54,048 nt of DNA from an uncultured Flavobacteriales bacterium. Its GTDB lineage: Bacteria; Bacteroidota; Bacteroidia; Flavobacteriales_E; Vicingaceae. The stretch covers positions 1 to 54,048 of the forward strand of contig CAJQOH010000041.1 in NCBI GenBank assembly GCA_905479915.1. The letters run 5' to 3'. This document shows, piece after piece, positions 38,952 to 47,829 of this stretch (the first letter of the stretch is position 1; every line of letters begins with the position of its first letter). Below the pieces are notes generated by a model. It worked only from the letters and a program-made list of their open reading frames with translations. It ran no database searches and had not been told where the DNA came from. Position numbers and translations under genes: made by a program.

Positions 38952-39023
38952 TCTTAAAAAAAACACTGAACTACTTATTGGTAGCTTTTAGCAATTAAAT
39001 GGTAAGACTGAGCAATTAAACCG

Positions 39024-39797
39024 TTACAAGCCTTTTATCGTTTTAACGAAATCGGTAACTCTTGCGCGAGCAACGGGCAGTTTAATGGTTGATTGCATCA
39101 TAGCAAAATAACCATCTTCATGCAAATAATCTGTAAGGTGAGTTAAATTAACAATGTATTTTTTGTGGACACGATAAAACCGCTCTTTGTTTAGAATCTC
39201 TTCATAAACTTTTAAGGTTCTTGTGTCAAAAAAAGAAGTGCCATCTGTAAAATATATATTGGTACAGTTTCCATCACCTTCTAAATAAAGAATAGAAACA
39301 TCCTCAACTATTTTAATTCCTTTAGCATGAGATATTGTTATCTTATTGGATGAATCTTGATAATGAATTGTTTCTGAAAAATTCTTAATTGATTCTATAT
39401 AAGTTTCTAAATGAGTAGAACTTTGAGAAAATAATCTTTTATAGTTCTTCAATTTCTCTACGGCATCTTTTAAGTCCTCAATATCTATTGGTTTAAGGAT
39501 ATAGTGGATAGAATTAATGTTAAATGCCTTAATCGCATAATCTTTAAAAGCTGTAACAAAAACGATTTGAAATTTATTAGATTTCACATCCTCTAAAAGT
39601 TCCAACCCCTCTTCGCCACTAGGCATTCTAATATCTAGAAATACTGCTTCAGGCTTTTTTTCTTCAATTAATTTTCGGGCTTCTTCAACATTTTGTCCTG
39701 TACCAACAACATCAATTTCAGGACAAAACTCATTGAGTAGCATCCTTAAATTTTCTCTTGCAAGATGTTCGTCATCTATTATTATCGCGGTAATCAT
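39024..39797 (-). CDS. Second LytTR-family response regulator
   Basis: A 257-residue paralogue of the adjacent regulator: receiver domain with Asp8/Asp9 and phospho-acceptor Asp55 (VFLDIRMPSG), conserved Lys in YILKPIDIEDL, and a C-terminal LytTR domain (LEGDGNCTNIYFTDGTSF, FYRVHKKYIVNLTHL, LPVARARVTDF). The linker between the domains is longer than in its neighbour and contains TYIESIKNFSETIHY. No second kinase is encoded next to it, so it is either served by the same propeller kinase or by one elsewhere. A hairpin separates it from the small basic protein gene upstream. Confidence 0.92.
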   Translation of the reverse strand: MITAIIIDDEHLARENLRMLLNEFCPEIDVVGTGQNVEEARKLIEEKKPEAVFLDIRMPSGEEGLELLEDVKSNKFQIVFVTAFKDYAIKAFNINSIHYILKPIDIEDLKDAVEKLKNYKRLFSQSSTHLETYIESIKNFSETIHYQDSSNKITISHAKGIKIVEDVSILYLEGDGNCTNIYFTDGTSFFDTRTLKVYEEILNKERFYRVHKKYIVNLTHLTDYLHEDGYFAMMQSTIKLPVARARVTDFVKTIKGL

Positions 39798-39813
39798 CCT
39801 TTATAAAACAATT

Positions 39814-39838
39814 AAACTTTAGCAAAATGCTAAAGTTT
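39814..39838 (-). terminator. Hairpin after the small basic protein gene
   Basis: AAACTTTAGC (39814-39823) and GCTAAAGTTT (39829-39838) form a perfect ten-base stem with an AAAAT loop. It touches the stop codon of the gene at 39838 and precedes the regulator gene at 39797. The following T-run is weak, so termination may be partial. Confidence 0.55.
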
Positions 39839-40131
39839 TATTTTCCAGTAAAAATTCGTGCAAAAAATGATTTCTTCCTACCACTTCTCTGTCTATTTAA
39901 GGCTTTTGACCGTTTAGCTTGTTTCTTCATTCTTTTCTTAACAGCCTTAGATTGAATATTCATGTGTCGCTCTTTCCCTTCTTCAGTTGCTTTTTTCACT
40001 TCCTTCTTCTTTTCTACCTCTTGTTTTTCTAATTGTTTTCTTCTATTCTTAACCATTTTAGTTTCTTGAGAAAACAATGTAAAAGACAATGAAACAAATA
40101 CAACTGCTATAATATACTTAACTCCTCTCAT
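39838..40131 (-). CDS. Small, highly basic secreted protein of unknown function
   Basis: A 97-residue protein with a signal peptide (IIAVVFVSLSFTLFSQ, residues 6-21) and a mature part that is mostly Lys, Arg, Glu and Gln, with no cysteine and a likely single helix (KNRRKQLEKQEVEKKKEVKK). The C-terminus is KKSFFARIFTGK. Such short lysine-rich proteins occur scattered in Flavobacteriia; I do not recognise a characterised family. Its gene is divergent from the Rieske-like lipoprotein gene and upstream of the two LytTR regulators on the same strand. It is a plausible regulated product, or merely a neighbour; this is inference. Confidence 0.6.
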   Translation of the reverse strand: MRGVKYIIAVVFVSLSFTLFSQETKMVKNRRKQLEKQEVEKKKEVKKATEEGKERHMNIQSKAVKKRMKKQAKRSKALNRQRSGRKKSFFARIFTGK

Positions 40132-40180
40132 GTTCGTTTTAAATTCAATTAAAATCGAATTTACTAATTTTACATTAGAA

Positions 40181-40597
40181 ATGAAAAACTGGCTTTACAT
40201 ATTATCTATACCTCTTTTTATGCTGGGCTGTAGTAAAGACGAAAACCAAAACATTCCATTGGTAAGAGTTGATTTACTCATTTATACAAACGACCCTGCA
40301 TTCAATGTGATTTCTGTACCAGGCACTTGGACATATATAAATGGAGGTTCTAAAGGCATCATTATTTACCGCGTTTCCAATAACGAATTTAAAGCTTACG
40401 ACAGGCATTGTACCTACGATGTCAATAACAGTTGCTCTTTGGTTTCTGTTGAAGCTTCAAATATATCGGCTACAGATGATTGTTGTGGATCTCAATTTTT
40501 ACTAACTGATGGATCAGTCATTAAAAATCCAGCTTCACTACCTTTAAAACAATACCAAACATCGTTTGACGGAGCTGTATTAAGGATTTACAACTAA
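40181..40597 (+). CDS. Lipoprotein with degenerate Rieske-like domain
   Basis: A 138-residue lipoprotein starting at the ATG at 40181, which places the signal and lipobox (LYILSIPLFMLGC, Cys17) correctly; a longer frame from 40130 is unlikely. The mature domain has the Rieske layout (RVSNNEFKAYDRHCTY..., then CCGSQFLLTDGSVIKNPASLPLKQY), but both histidine ligands are replaced: CxH is CTY and CxxH is CCGS. Extra cysteines are present (NSC and CC), so it cannot bind a normal 2Fe-2S Rieske cluster. Related proteins occur in Bacteroidetes; role unknown, envelope-located. It has its own terminator and is convergent with ahcY. Confidence 0.75.
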   Translation: MKNWLYILSIPLFMLGCSKDENQNIPLVRVDLLIYTNDPAFNVISVPGTWTYINGGSKGIIIYRVSNNEFKAYDRHCTYDVNNSCSLVSVEASNISATDDCCGSQFLLTDGSVIKNPASLPLKQYQTSFDGAVLRIYN

Positions 40598-40627
40598 AAA
40601 AGCCCCAACTTTCGTTGAGGCTTTCCA
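40598..40627. terminator. Bidirectional hairpin terminator
   Basis: AAAGCCCCAAC pairs with GTTGAGGCTTT around TTTC with one C-A mismatch, flanked by A on the left. It lies one base after the stop of the Rieske-like gene and 20 bases after the ahcY stop on the other strand, so it can serve both convergent genes. Confidence 0.65.
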
Positions 40628-40645
40628 TATCTAAAAAATTACATC

Positions 40646-41959
40646 TTAGTATCTGTAGTGATCTACCTTGTAAGGTCCTTCAACCTTTACATCAATATAA
40701 TCAGCTTGTTCTTGAGTTAAAGTTTCTAATTCAACACCAATCTTAGCCAAGTGTAATCTTGCTACTTTCTCATCTAAATGCTTAGGTAACATGTAAACTT
40801 CATTTTTGTATGCAGCTGTATTGTTCCATAACTCTAACTGAGCTAATGTCTGGTTTGTAAATGAATTACTCATTACAAAAGAAGGGTGTCCTGTTGCACA
40901 ACCTAAGTTTACCAATCTACCTTCTGCTAAAACAAAAATTATGTTTCCGTTAATATCGTATTGATCAACTTGTGGCTTAATAGTATCCTTAGTGTTACCA
41001 TATTTACCATTTAACCAAGCCATGTCAATTTCGTTATCAAAGTGACCAATGTTACAAACAATTGTTTGATCTTTCATTGATTCGAAATGTCTTCCTTGAA
41101 TAATATTAAAGTTACCAGTTGTTGTAACAATAATGTTTGCTTCTTTACAAGCATCATCCATTTTCTTAACCTCAAAACCATCCATTGCAGCTTGTAAAGC
41201 ACAAATTGGATCAATTTCAGTAACAATAACTCTTGCTCCTGCTCCTTGTAAAGATGCTGCAGAACCTTTTCCAACATCACCATATCCAGCAACAACAGCA
41301 ACTTTTCCAGCCATCATTACATCAGTAGCTCTTCTAATCGCATCTACTAAAGACTCTTTACATCCGTATTTGTTATCAAATTTAGATTTAGTAACAGAAT
41401 CATTTACATTGATTGCTGGCATTACTAAAGTTCCATTTTTCATTCTTTCGTATAATCTGTGAACTCCAGTAGTCGTTTCTTCAGACAATCCTTTAATATC
41501 AGCACATAATTCTGGATACTTATCAAATACCATATTTGTTAAATCTCCACCATCATCTAAGATCATGTTTAAAGGTTTTCCACCTTCAAAACCCATAATA
41601 GTTTGATCAATACACCAATCAAATTCTTCATCAGTTAATCCTTTCCATGCATAAACAGGAACTCCTGTTTCAGCGATAGCCGCAGCAGCTTGATCTTGTG
41701 TAGAAAATATATTACATGATGACCATGTTACTTCAGCACCAAGAGCAGTTAATGTTTCAATTAAAACAGCCGTTTGAATTGTCATGTGTAAACACCCTGC
41801 AATTCTTGCTCCTGCTAATGGTTTAGAATCTCCAAACTCTTCTCTCAAACTCATTAAACCTGGCATTTCTGCTTCAGCAATTTTAATCTCTTTTCTACCC
41901 CATTCTGCAAGGGAAATATCTTTAACTTTGTATGGTAATTTTTCCACGTTTGTGCTCAT
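40646..41959 (-). CDS. ahcY: Adenosylhomocysteinase (SAH hydrolase)
   Basis: A 437-residue cytosolic, NAD-dependent enzyme that splits S-adenosylhomocysteine to adenosine and homocysteine, removing the product that inhibits methyltransferases. Diagnostic segments are [16 protein letters not shown] (residues 55-70), the NAD-binding [13 protein letters not shown] near 225, [16 protein letters not shown]-like region near 275 and the C-terminal [12 protein letters not shown], which is the universal end of the family. Length is normal and all key residues look intact. The promoter TTG-N22-TAACTTTG lies 30 bases upstream. It is divergent from a phosphopantetheinyl transferase gene. Confidence 0.97.
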   Translation of the reverse strand: MSTNVEKLPYKVKDISLAEWGRKEIKIAEAEMPGLMSLREEFGDSKPLAGARIAGCLHMTIQTAVLIETLTALGAEVTWSSCNIFSTQDQAAAAIAETGVPVYAWKGLTDEEFDWCIDQTIMGFEGGKPLNMILDDGGDLTNMVFDKYPELCADIKGLSEETTTGVHRLYERMKNGTLVMPAINVNDSVTKSKFDNKYGCKESLVDAIRRATDVMMAGKVAVVAGYGDVGKGSAASLQGAGARVIVTEIDPICALQAAMDGFEVKKMDDACKEANIIVTTTGNFNIIQGRHFESMKDQTIVCNIGHFDNEIDMAWLNGKYGNTKDTIKPQVDQYDINGNIIFVLAEGRLVNLGCATGHPSFVMSNSFTNQTLAQLELWNNTAAYKNEVYMLPKHLDEKVARLHLAKIGVELETLTQEQADYIDVKVEGPYKVDHYRY

Positions 41960-41989
41960 TAGTTATAGTTTTATAATTTTTAAGGACGA

Positions 41990-42022
41990 CAAAGTTAAGG
42001 AATAACCCAATAACTTTATCAA
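41990..42022 (-). promoter_or_regulatory. ahcY promoter
   Basis: On the minus strand TTG (42022-42020), a 22-base spacer and TAACTTTG (41997-41990) fit the Bacteroidetes promoter within its wider spacing range. The leader to the ahcY ATG is about 30 bases and too short for a SAH or SAM riboswitch; none was seen. Confidence 0.5.
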
Positions 42023-42023
42023 A

Positions 42024-42635
42024 ATGCCTATTTATCAGATAAAAAACATTTCAGAAAACATAAAGATCGGTATTTGGAAAATTACAGAAACCAAAGAAGA
42101 GCTTTTAAAAAATTTTATCAATAAAGGATTTGACCAGTCAACCATTTACCAAACAAAAAACGATCAACGGTTAAAACAATGGTTGGCAACAAAGCTTCTA
42201 CTAGCTTCTTTTTTTGATACTGTAAAAATAATTTATGATGAATTAGGCAAACCACACCTAGATAATGATTGGTCTATTTCAATTTCTCATTCCCATGAGT
42301 TTGTTGCAATCATCATTAATAAAAATGAAAATTGTGGGATTGACATCGAAAAAATATCAGAAAAAGTTGCTAGAATAAAACACAAATTTTTAAACGATGT
42401 TGACTTAAAAAACATTACATCAAACGAACACTTAACATTATATTGGGGAGCAAAAGAAGCACTTTACAAATACTATGGAAAAAAAGAAGTTTTATTTATC
42501 GAAAACCTATTTATTGAAGAATTCTCTAAAGAAAAAGACTCCTTTAAAGGAAGAATAGATATGCCTAATTTTAAAATTACGCTTCCAATGTTCTTTGAGA
42601 AAATCGAAAACTACGTATTAACTTATACATTGTAA
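42024..42635 (+). CDS. 4'-phosphopantetheinyl transferase superfamily protein
   Basis: A 203-residue cytosolic enzyme of the Sfp/AcpT type, which moves phosphopantetheine from coenzyme A to a serine of carrier proteins. The two magnesium-binding motifs are present: GIDIEKI with Asp107 and Glu109, and WGAKEALYK with Trp141, Lys144, Glu145 and Lys149. SISISHSHEF near residue 86 is the family segment before the first motif. Length fits the single-domain pseudo-dimeric Sfp type. The carrier protein it serves is not in the window. It is followed after 20 bases by the GGGP synthase gene, on the same strand and probably in one operon. Confidence 0.88.
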   Translation: MPIYQIKNISENIKIGIWKITETKEELLKNFINKGFDQSTIYQTKNDQRLKQWLATKLLLASFFDTVKIIYDELGKPHLDNDWSISISHSHEFVAIIINKNENCGIDIEKISEKVARIKHKFLNDVDLKNITSNEHLTLYWGAKEALYKYYGKKEVLFIENLFIEEFSKEKDSFKGRIDMPNFKITLPMFFEKIENYVLTYTL

Positions 42636-42639
42636 TCCT

Positions 42640-42647
42640 TAATTTTG
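42640..42647 (+). promoter_or_regulatory. -7-like element before the GGGP synthase gene
   Basis: TAATTTTG matches TAnnTTTG and ends eight bases before the ATG at 42656. No spaced TTG is seen. It could give the gene its own short-leader transcript within the operon. Confidence 0.3.
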
Positions 42648-42655
42648 CCTTTAGG

Positions 42656-43429
42656 ATGAAAAACAACAACGTATACAAATCAATAGAGTCAAAATTTAAC
42701 AACAAGGTTAAAATGTTTGGGGTATTAATTGACCCGGACAAACAGAACGTTAAAGAATTATTAGAAACTGTAAAAGCTTGTAATGAGTCTGATGTAGACT
42801 ATTTTTTTGTTGGGGGAAGTATCATCACTCAAGGTGACATGCAAAAAACTACCCGTTTGATCAAAGAAAATTCAACCAAACCAATAATTATTTTTCCTGG
42901 AAATCCAGATCAAATCTCAAAATATGCAGATGCCATTTTATTTCTTACCTTAATTTCTGGCAGAAATCCTGAATTTTTAATTGGGCACCAAGTAACCGCA
43001 GCTCCAATAATTCAAAAAACAAAATTAGAGGTCATCCCAACAGGCTACCTATTAGTAGATTGTGGAACAACTACTACGGCCATATATGTTAGTGACACCA
43101 ACCCAATACCTCATAGCAATGCAGAAATTGCAGCCAACACTGCTTTAGCAGGAGAATATTTAGGTTTGAAATTGACATATATTGATGGCGGAAGTGGTGC
43201 TAAAAAGTGTATTTCTAAAGCAATGATTTCTAAAACTAAAGAAGCTTTGAACGGACCTTTAATTATAGGTGGTGGAATAAGAACCTCTGAAGCTGCTAAA
43301 GAAATTTATAAAGCTGGTGCTGACATCATTATTATTGGTAATGGAGCTGAAGAAAATCGAAATTTAATAAAAGAGATTGCGCAAATGAAATCTACTTTTA
43401 ATGTTTTAAAGCACACTTCATCAAATTAA
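42656..43429 (+). CDS. Geranylgeranylglyceryl phosphate synthase family protein (GGGPS/PcrB)
   Basis: A 257-residue TIM-barrel prenyltransferase that joins a polyprenyl diphosphate to sn-glycerol-1-phosphate. Motifs seen: FGVLIDPDK at residues 21-29 (Mg and pyrophosphate binding), FVGGSIIT at 51-58, LIPTGYLLVD-like segment (EVIPTGYLLVDCG), YIDGGSGA and IIGGGIRT with the phosphate-binding GNG near the end. Length and sequence fit group II enzymes, which in Bacteroidetes were shown for some species to accept geranylgeranyl diphosphate like the archaeal enzyme; the lipid made here is not known. It follows the phosphopantetheinyl transferase gene by 20 bases. Confidence 0.9.
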   Translation: MKNNNVYKSIESKFNNKVKMFGVLIDPDKQNVKELLETVKACNESDVDYFFVGGSIITQGDMQKTTRLIKENSTKPIIIFPGNPDQISKYADAILFLTLISGRNPEFLIGHQVTAAPIIQKTKLEVIPTGYLLVDCGTTTTAIYVSDTNPIPHSNAEIAANTALAGEYLGLKLTYIDGGSGAKKCISKAMISKTKEALNGPLIIGGGIRTSEAAKEIYKAGADIIIIGNGAEENRNLIKEIAQMKSTFNVLKHTSSN

Positions 43430-43509
43430 GGTTTTAGCCCTCTTAAATTCTTAACAGATTTTCCAAAAGCTGTTTGTAAAATACTGGCTTTTTCTATACT
43501 TCTTTTTAT

Positions 43510-43517
43510 TATCTTTG
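43510..43517 (+). promoter_or_regulatory. -7 promoter element of gcvP
   Basis: TATCTTTG, a full TAnnTTTG match, lies 28 bases before the gcvP ATG. No TTG at the exact -33 position. The whole gap is only 116 bases and shows no tandem glycine riboswitch fold. Confidence 0.45.
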
Positions 43518-43545
43518 TCTCCCTTTTTAATAAAAAACAAAAGAA

Positions 43546-46413
43546 ATGGTTGTAGATAAATTTTCTAGTCGTCATATTGGTCCAAGAGGAAACGATATTA
43601 ACGAAATGCTTTCAGTTTGTGGAGCTTCATCTTTAGAACAATTAATTGATGAAACTATCCCTTCAAAAATTAGGTTAAACAAAGAGCTTGATTTAGAAGA
43701 AGCCATGACCGAATATGAATACTTAAGTCATATTAAAGCATTGGCCGGAAAAAACAAAGTATTTAAATCACACATTGGTTTAGGGTATAACAACACCATT
43801 ACTCCTTCAGTAATTAAAAGGAATATATTAGAAAACCCAGGTTGGTACACTGCCTACACACCATATCAAGCAGAAATTTCTCAAGGAAGATTAGAAGCTC
43901 TGTTAAATTACCAAACCATGGTAATTGATTTAACCGGTATGGAATTAGCCAACTCATCGCTATTGGATGAGGGAACAGCGGCTGGAGAAGCTATGATTTT
44001 AGCATACAACAGCAGAAGTAGAGCTGCGAAAAAAGCAGGAGCCAACCAATTTTTTATCTCAGATAAATGTTTTCCTCAAACTATAGACATCTTAAAAACA
44101 AGGTCTAACCCTTTAGGTATTGAAATTATTATTGGAGACTACACTTCTTTCGAATTTAACGAAAATGTTTTCGGAGCAATTGTGCAATACCCCGATGTTA
44201 CAGGTCAAATAAATAACTATAAAGAATTTGCAGAAAAAGCTCATGCTAACGAAAGCTTAGTGATTGCTGCAGCTGACATATTAAGCTTAACACAATTGGC
44301 ATCTCCAGGAAGCTGGGGAGCTGATGTTGTTGTTGGTACAACTCAAAGAATGGGTGTTCCAATGGGGTATGGTGGACCACACGCTGCATACTTTGCCACA
44401 AAAGAAGCATACAAAAGATCGATTCCTGGAAGAATAATTGGAGTTTCTGTAGATGCACAAGGAAACAAAGCCTTAAGAATGGCTTTACAAACAAGAGAAC
44501 AACACATTAAAAGAGATAAGGCAACATCAAACATTTGTACAGCTCAAGTACTTTTAGCAGTAATGGCAGGAATGTACGCTGTTTACCATGGTGCTGAAGG
44601 ATTAAAAAATATTTCTGGAAACATCAATGAATTAACAGGGAAACTAGCTGGCTCACTAGATGCTTTAGGATACAAAAGAATAAATGACTCTTTCTTTGAT
44701 ACGCTAACTTACGAAGTTGAATCAGATACTTTAGCAAAAATCAACACACTAGCATTAGAAAAAGAAATTAACTTTCATTATACCGACAATAGAGTTTCTA
44801 TTAGTATCGGAGAAACTGAAAACATTCAAGACATCAAAGCAATTGTTTCTGTTTTTGCGAATGCAATAAATACAACATCTGATTCTTTAAATGAAGTAAA
44901 TGGATTACCTGAAGAATTAAAGCGAACATCTCCTTTTTTAGAATTTGAAATCTTTAAAAAGTACCGTTCAGAATCAGAAATGATGCGTTACATCAAAAGA
45001 TTAGAAAATAAAGACCTTTCTTTAACACACTCTATGATTTCATTAGGTTCTTGTACCATGAAATTAAATGCTGCTTCAGAATTAATCCCTTTAGGATGGG
45101 ACGAATGGGCAAATATTCACCCTTTTGCTCCAATAGACCAAGCACAGGGGTATCAAGAAATGTTAAAAGGCTTAGAAAATGACTTATCGGAAATTACAGG
45201 TTTCGATGCTGTTTCTTTACAACCTAACTCTGGTGCACAGGGAGAATATACTGGATTACTAGTTATTAAGGCTTACCATGAAAGTAGAGGGGATCACCAC
45301 AGAAACATCGCGCTAATTCCATCATCAGCCCACGGAACTAATCCTGCAAGTGCTGTAATGGCAGGAATGAAAATTGTTGTTACTAAATGTGATGAAAATG
45401 GAAACATTGATGTTGCTGATTTAAAAGAAAAAGCAGAATTACATAAAGAGAACCTTTCTTGCACCATGATTACCTACCCATCTACACATGGTGTATATGA
45501 AGAAAGTATTATGGAAATAACTCAGATCATCCATGATAATGGAGGTCAGGTTTATATGGATGGAGCAAATATGAATGCACAAGTAGGATTAACAAATCCT
45601 GCAAATATTGGTGCTGATGTATGTCACTTAAACTTGCACAAAACTTTTGCTATACCACATGGTGGTGGTGGACCAGGAGTTGGACCAATTGGAGTTGCAA
45701 AACAATTAACCCCATTTTTACCTTCAAACCCACTAATTAAAACTGGCGGAGAACATGCAATCTCAGCAGTATCTTCTGCCCCTTGGGGAAGTGCATACGT
45801 ATGTTTAATCTCTTATGCTTACATTAAAATGTTAGGTACAGAAGGATTAAAACACTCTACTATAACAGCCATTTTAAATGCAAATTATTTAAAGTCAAAA
45901 TTAGAAGACAGCTATTCTATCCTTTACAGTAATAATAACAATAGAGTTGCTCACGAAATGATTTTAGAGTGTAGAGACTTTAAAGCTGAATCTGGTGTTG
46001 AAGCTGGAGACATTGCCAAAAGACTAATGGATTATGGTTTTCATGCTCCAACAGTTTCATTTCCAGTTGCAGGAACTTTAATGGTAGAGCCTACCGAAAG
46101 TGAAAGCAAAGAGGAATTAGATCGTTTTATTGAGGTAATGATTGCGATTAGACAAGAAGCTCAAGAAATTATTGACGGGAAATACGACAAGGAAAACAAT
46201 CCAATTCAAAATGCTCCACACACTTCAAAAGTAGTATTGTCTGATGACTATAACTACCCATACTCTCGTGAAAAAGCAGTATTCCCTTTACCTTGGCTAA
46301 AAGATTCTAAATACTGGCCAACAGTGGGTAAAGCTGATAATGCTTTCGGAGATAGAAATTTAGTATGTAGTTGTGTTGGAATTGAAGCATATATCGAAGA
46401 AGAAGTAGTTTAA
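43546..46413 (+). CDS. gcvP: Glycine dehydrogenase (decarboxylating), P-protein of the glycine cleavage system
   Basis: A 955-residue PLP enzyme in the full-length (fused alpha/beta) form, which decarboxylates glycine and passes the aminomethyl group to the lipoyl arm of GcvH. The start FSSRHIGPRGNDINEML is characteristic. The PLP lysine is Lys699 in LNLHKTFAIPHGGGGPG. Other conserved parts are TAYTPYQAEISQGRLE, SLLDEGTAAGEAM and SLQPNSGAQGEYTGLL. Length agrees with full-length GcvP (about 950-960). The gcvT and gcvH genes are not in the window. Together with ahcY it belongs to one-carbon and methyl-group metabolism, though they are not in the same operon. Confidence 0.97.
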   Translation: MVVDKFSSRHIGPRGNDINEMLSVCGASSLEQLIDETIPSKIRLNKELDLEEAMTEYEYLSHIKALAGKNKVFKSHIGLGYNNTITPSVIKRNILENPGWYTAYTPYQAEISQGRLEALLNYQTMVIDLTGMELANSSLLDEGTAAGEAMILAYNSRSRAAKKAGANQFFISDKCFPQTIDILKTRSNPLGIEIIIGDYTSFEFNENVFGAIVQYPDVTGQINNYKEFAEKAHANESLVIAAADILSLTQLASPGSWGADVVVGTTQRMGVPMGYGGPHAAYFATKEAYKRSIPGRIIGVSVDAQGNKALRMALQTREQHIKRDKATSNICTAQVLLAVMAGMYAVYHGAEGLKNISGNINELTGKLAGSLDALGYKRINDSFFDTLTYEVESDTLAKINTLALEKEINFHYTDNRVSISIGETENIQDIKAIVSVFANAINTTSDSLNEVNGLPEELKRTSPFLEFEIFKKYRSESEMMRYIKRLENKDLSLTHSMISLGSCTMKLNAASELIPLGWDEWANIHPFAPIDQAQGYQEMLKGLENDLSEITGFDAVSLQPNSGAQGEYTGLLVIKAYHESRGDHHRNIALIPSSAHGTNPASAVMAGMKIVVTKCDENGNIDVADLKEKAELHKENLSCTMITYPSTHGVYEESIMEITQIIHDNGGQVYMDGANMNAQVGLTNPANIGADVCHLNLHKTFAIPHGGGGPGVGPIGVAKQLTPFLPSNPLIKTGGEHAISAVSSAPWGSAYVCLISYAYIKMLGTEGLKHSTITAILNANYLKSKLEDSYSILYSNNNNRVAHEMILECRDFKAESGVEAGDIAKRLMDYGFHAPTVSFPVAGTLMVEPTESESKEELDRFIEVMIAIRQEAQEIIDGKYDKENNPIQNAPHTSKVVLSDDYNYPYSREKAVFPLPWLKDSKYWPTVGKADNAFGDRNLVCSCVGIEAYIEEEVV

Positions 46414-46500
46414 ACAAGTTTAAAACAAAGAACCAAATACCGTTAATTAAAATAACTAACCTTTAGTTTATTAAAGCTTTTATTTTTTTAAAAAAAAGAC

Positions 46501-46508
46501 TACTTTTG
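46501..46508 (+). promoter_or_regulatory. -7 promoter element of the first T9SS cargo gene of the pair
   Basis: TACTTTTG matches TAnnTTTG and lies 33 bases before the ATG at 46542. There is no clear TTG at the -33 position; the upstream stretch is T-rich. Confidence 0.45.
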
Positions 46509-46541
46509 ATCCCTATTAATTATTAACTATAAATTAGAATT

Positions 46542-47810
46542 ATGAAAAAAATTTACATTTTAGCTGCTGCAGCTATACTTTCAACAACTGTTTTTGCTCA
46601 AAACAAAACTGTTGTTTCAGGAGAATTAAACGAAATCACTCCTAAGGAACAAGCAAAACTTAATAATTTTGCTACTCCAAAATTAAATTCAATTAACAAC
46701 CAAAACAACAAAGCAGGACAACTTACAGATGTAAGAATTGATTATGCTGCTGAATTACTTACGTTATTAGGAGGTACTGTTGAGTACACATTCTCTAACC
46801 CTATGATGCCAGATTCAACAACATATATCGCATATACTTCTACAGTTAATTCAGTAGGAACTCACGGAATTGGTATGGTTTACGATAAAAATGATGCTTT
46901 TTACGGAGCTAACAGATTCAATGCTAGCGATGTAGTTACTGTTGATTCTATTTTCATGGATGCTGCTTACTGGATTAACAATAGTGCTCATACTAACGAT
47001 AGTGTTATTTTCTCTGTAGTAGTAGGTGCTCCTGCTGCTCCTAATTTTGAAGTAGCTGGATTCTCTGGTCTTGCTCCACATGCTGGAACTGTAAACATTC
47101 CTTTCTTATCATACGTAGGAGATCCTGCACATGGTACTCATAATGGTCTTACAGCAACTGTAACTGAAAGAATTGCATACCACTTAACTCAAGCTGATAG
47201 TGCTGGTGTAGCTCAAATCGCTGTAGAGACTAGTGGTATAACTGTTGGAAGCGGTCAAGTATTGGCTGTATTTGTTGAATATGCTCCAACTTCATTTGCT
47301 GCTGGAGATACTTCAGATTTAGTAAATGACATGGGTGCATTTAACGTACTTAGACCACTTGCTCTTGGTAATGCTTCTGGGCAAGATTACAACAACTTCA
47401 CTGGATTAGCTGCTGGTTCATCTAACCACAACTCTATCTTCTTAACTAACGCAACAAGATACAACAATACAGTTACAAACACTGGTAACACTGATGGATC
47501 TACTTATTCTTTATGGACATTAAGTAACTCTATTTACTTAACTGTTTCTGGAAATTCTACTGTTGGTATTGATGAGTTAAACAACAACTCTAGTTTTGAT
47601 GTTTACCCTAACCCAAGTGCTGGTTTATTCAACATCAACTTAGATGCTAACAATAACACAATGTTAACTGTTAGAAACGTAGTTGGTCAAACAGTAATCA
47701 ACGAAAATGTTTCTGGTAAATCAAACCACACAATTTCATTAGCTGATTATAGTAAAGGAGTTTACTTCTTAACTATTGGTGAAGAAACTGTTAAATTGAT
47801 TGTAGAGTAA
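46542..47810 (+). CDS. T9SS cargo protein with type A sorting domain (first of pair)
   Basis: A 422-residue secreted protein: signal peptide (residues 1-19, ILSTTVFAQ), a mature region of unknown fold at about 20-345, and a T9SS type A sorting domain in the last 75 residues (FDVYPNPSAGLFNINLD, MLTVRNVVGQTV, KGVYFLTIGEETVKLIVE). The body is distantly similar to the protein encoded by 48207-49457: both show a Leu/Gly-Gly segment (LLGGTVEY against LYGGTPYG), PDST and HGIG. The sorting domains, in contrast, are almost identical even in DNA. Function of the body unknown; no catalytic motif seen. A terminator follows, then a dead fragment of an mlaF gene. Confidence 0.85.
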   Translation: MKKIYILAAAAILSTTVFAQNKTVVSGELNEITPKEQAKLNNFATPKLNSINNQNNKAGQLTDVRIDYAAELLTLLGGTVEYTFSNPMMPDSTTYIAYTSTVNSVGTHGIGMVYDKNDAFYGANRFNASDVVTVDSIFMDAAYWINNSAHTNDSVIFSVVVGAPAAPNFEVAGFSGLAPHAGTVNIPFLSYVGDPAHGTHNGLTATVTERIAYHLTQADSAGVAQIAVETSGITVGSGQVLAVFVEYAPTSFAAGDTSDLVNDMGAFNVLRPLALGNASGQDYNNFTGLAAGSSNHNSIFLTNATRYNNTVTNTGNTDGSTYSLWTLSNSIYLTVSGNSTVGIDELNNNSSFDVYPNPSAGLFNINLDANNNTMLTVRNVVGQTVINENVSGKSNHTISLADYSKGVYFLTIGEETVKLIVE

Positions 47811-47829
47811 TATCTAGAATTAAAACATA

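Noticed and set aside
40130-40180. Upstream start of the Rieske-like lipoprotein at 40130
   Set aside because: It adds 17 polar residues before a good lipoprotein signal and overlaps the divergent gene; the ATG at 40181 fits better.
41960-42023. SAH or SAM riboswitch before ahcY
   Set aside because: The leader from the predicted promoter is about 30 bases and has no conserved fold.
43430-43545. Glycine riboswitch before gcvP
   Set aside because: The gap is 116 bases, mostly U- and A-rich, with a promoter element near its end, which leaves no room for the aptamer in the leader.
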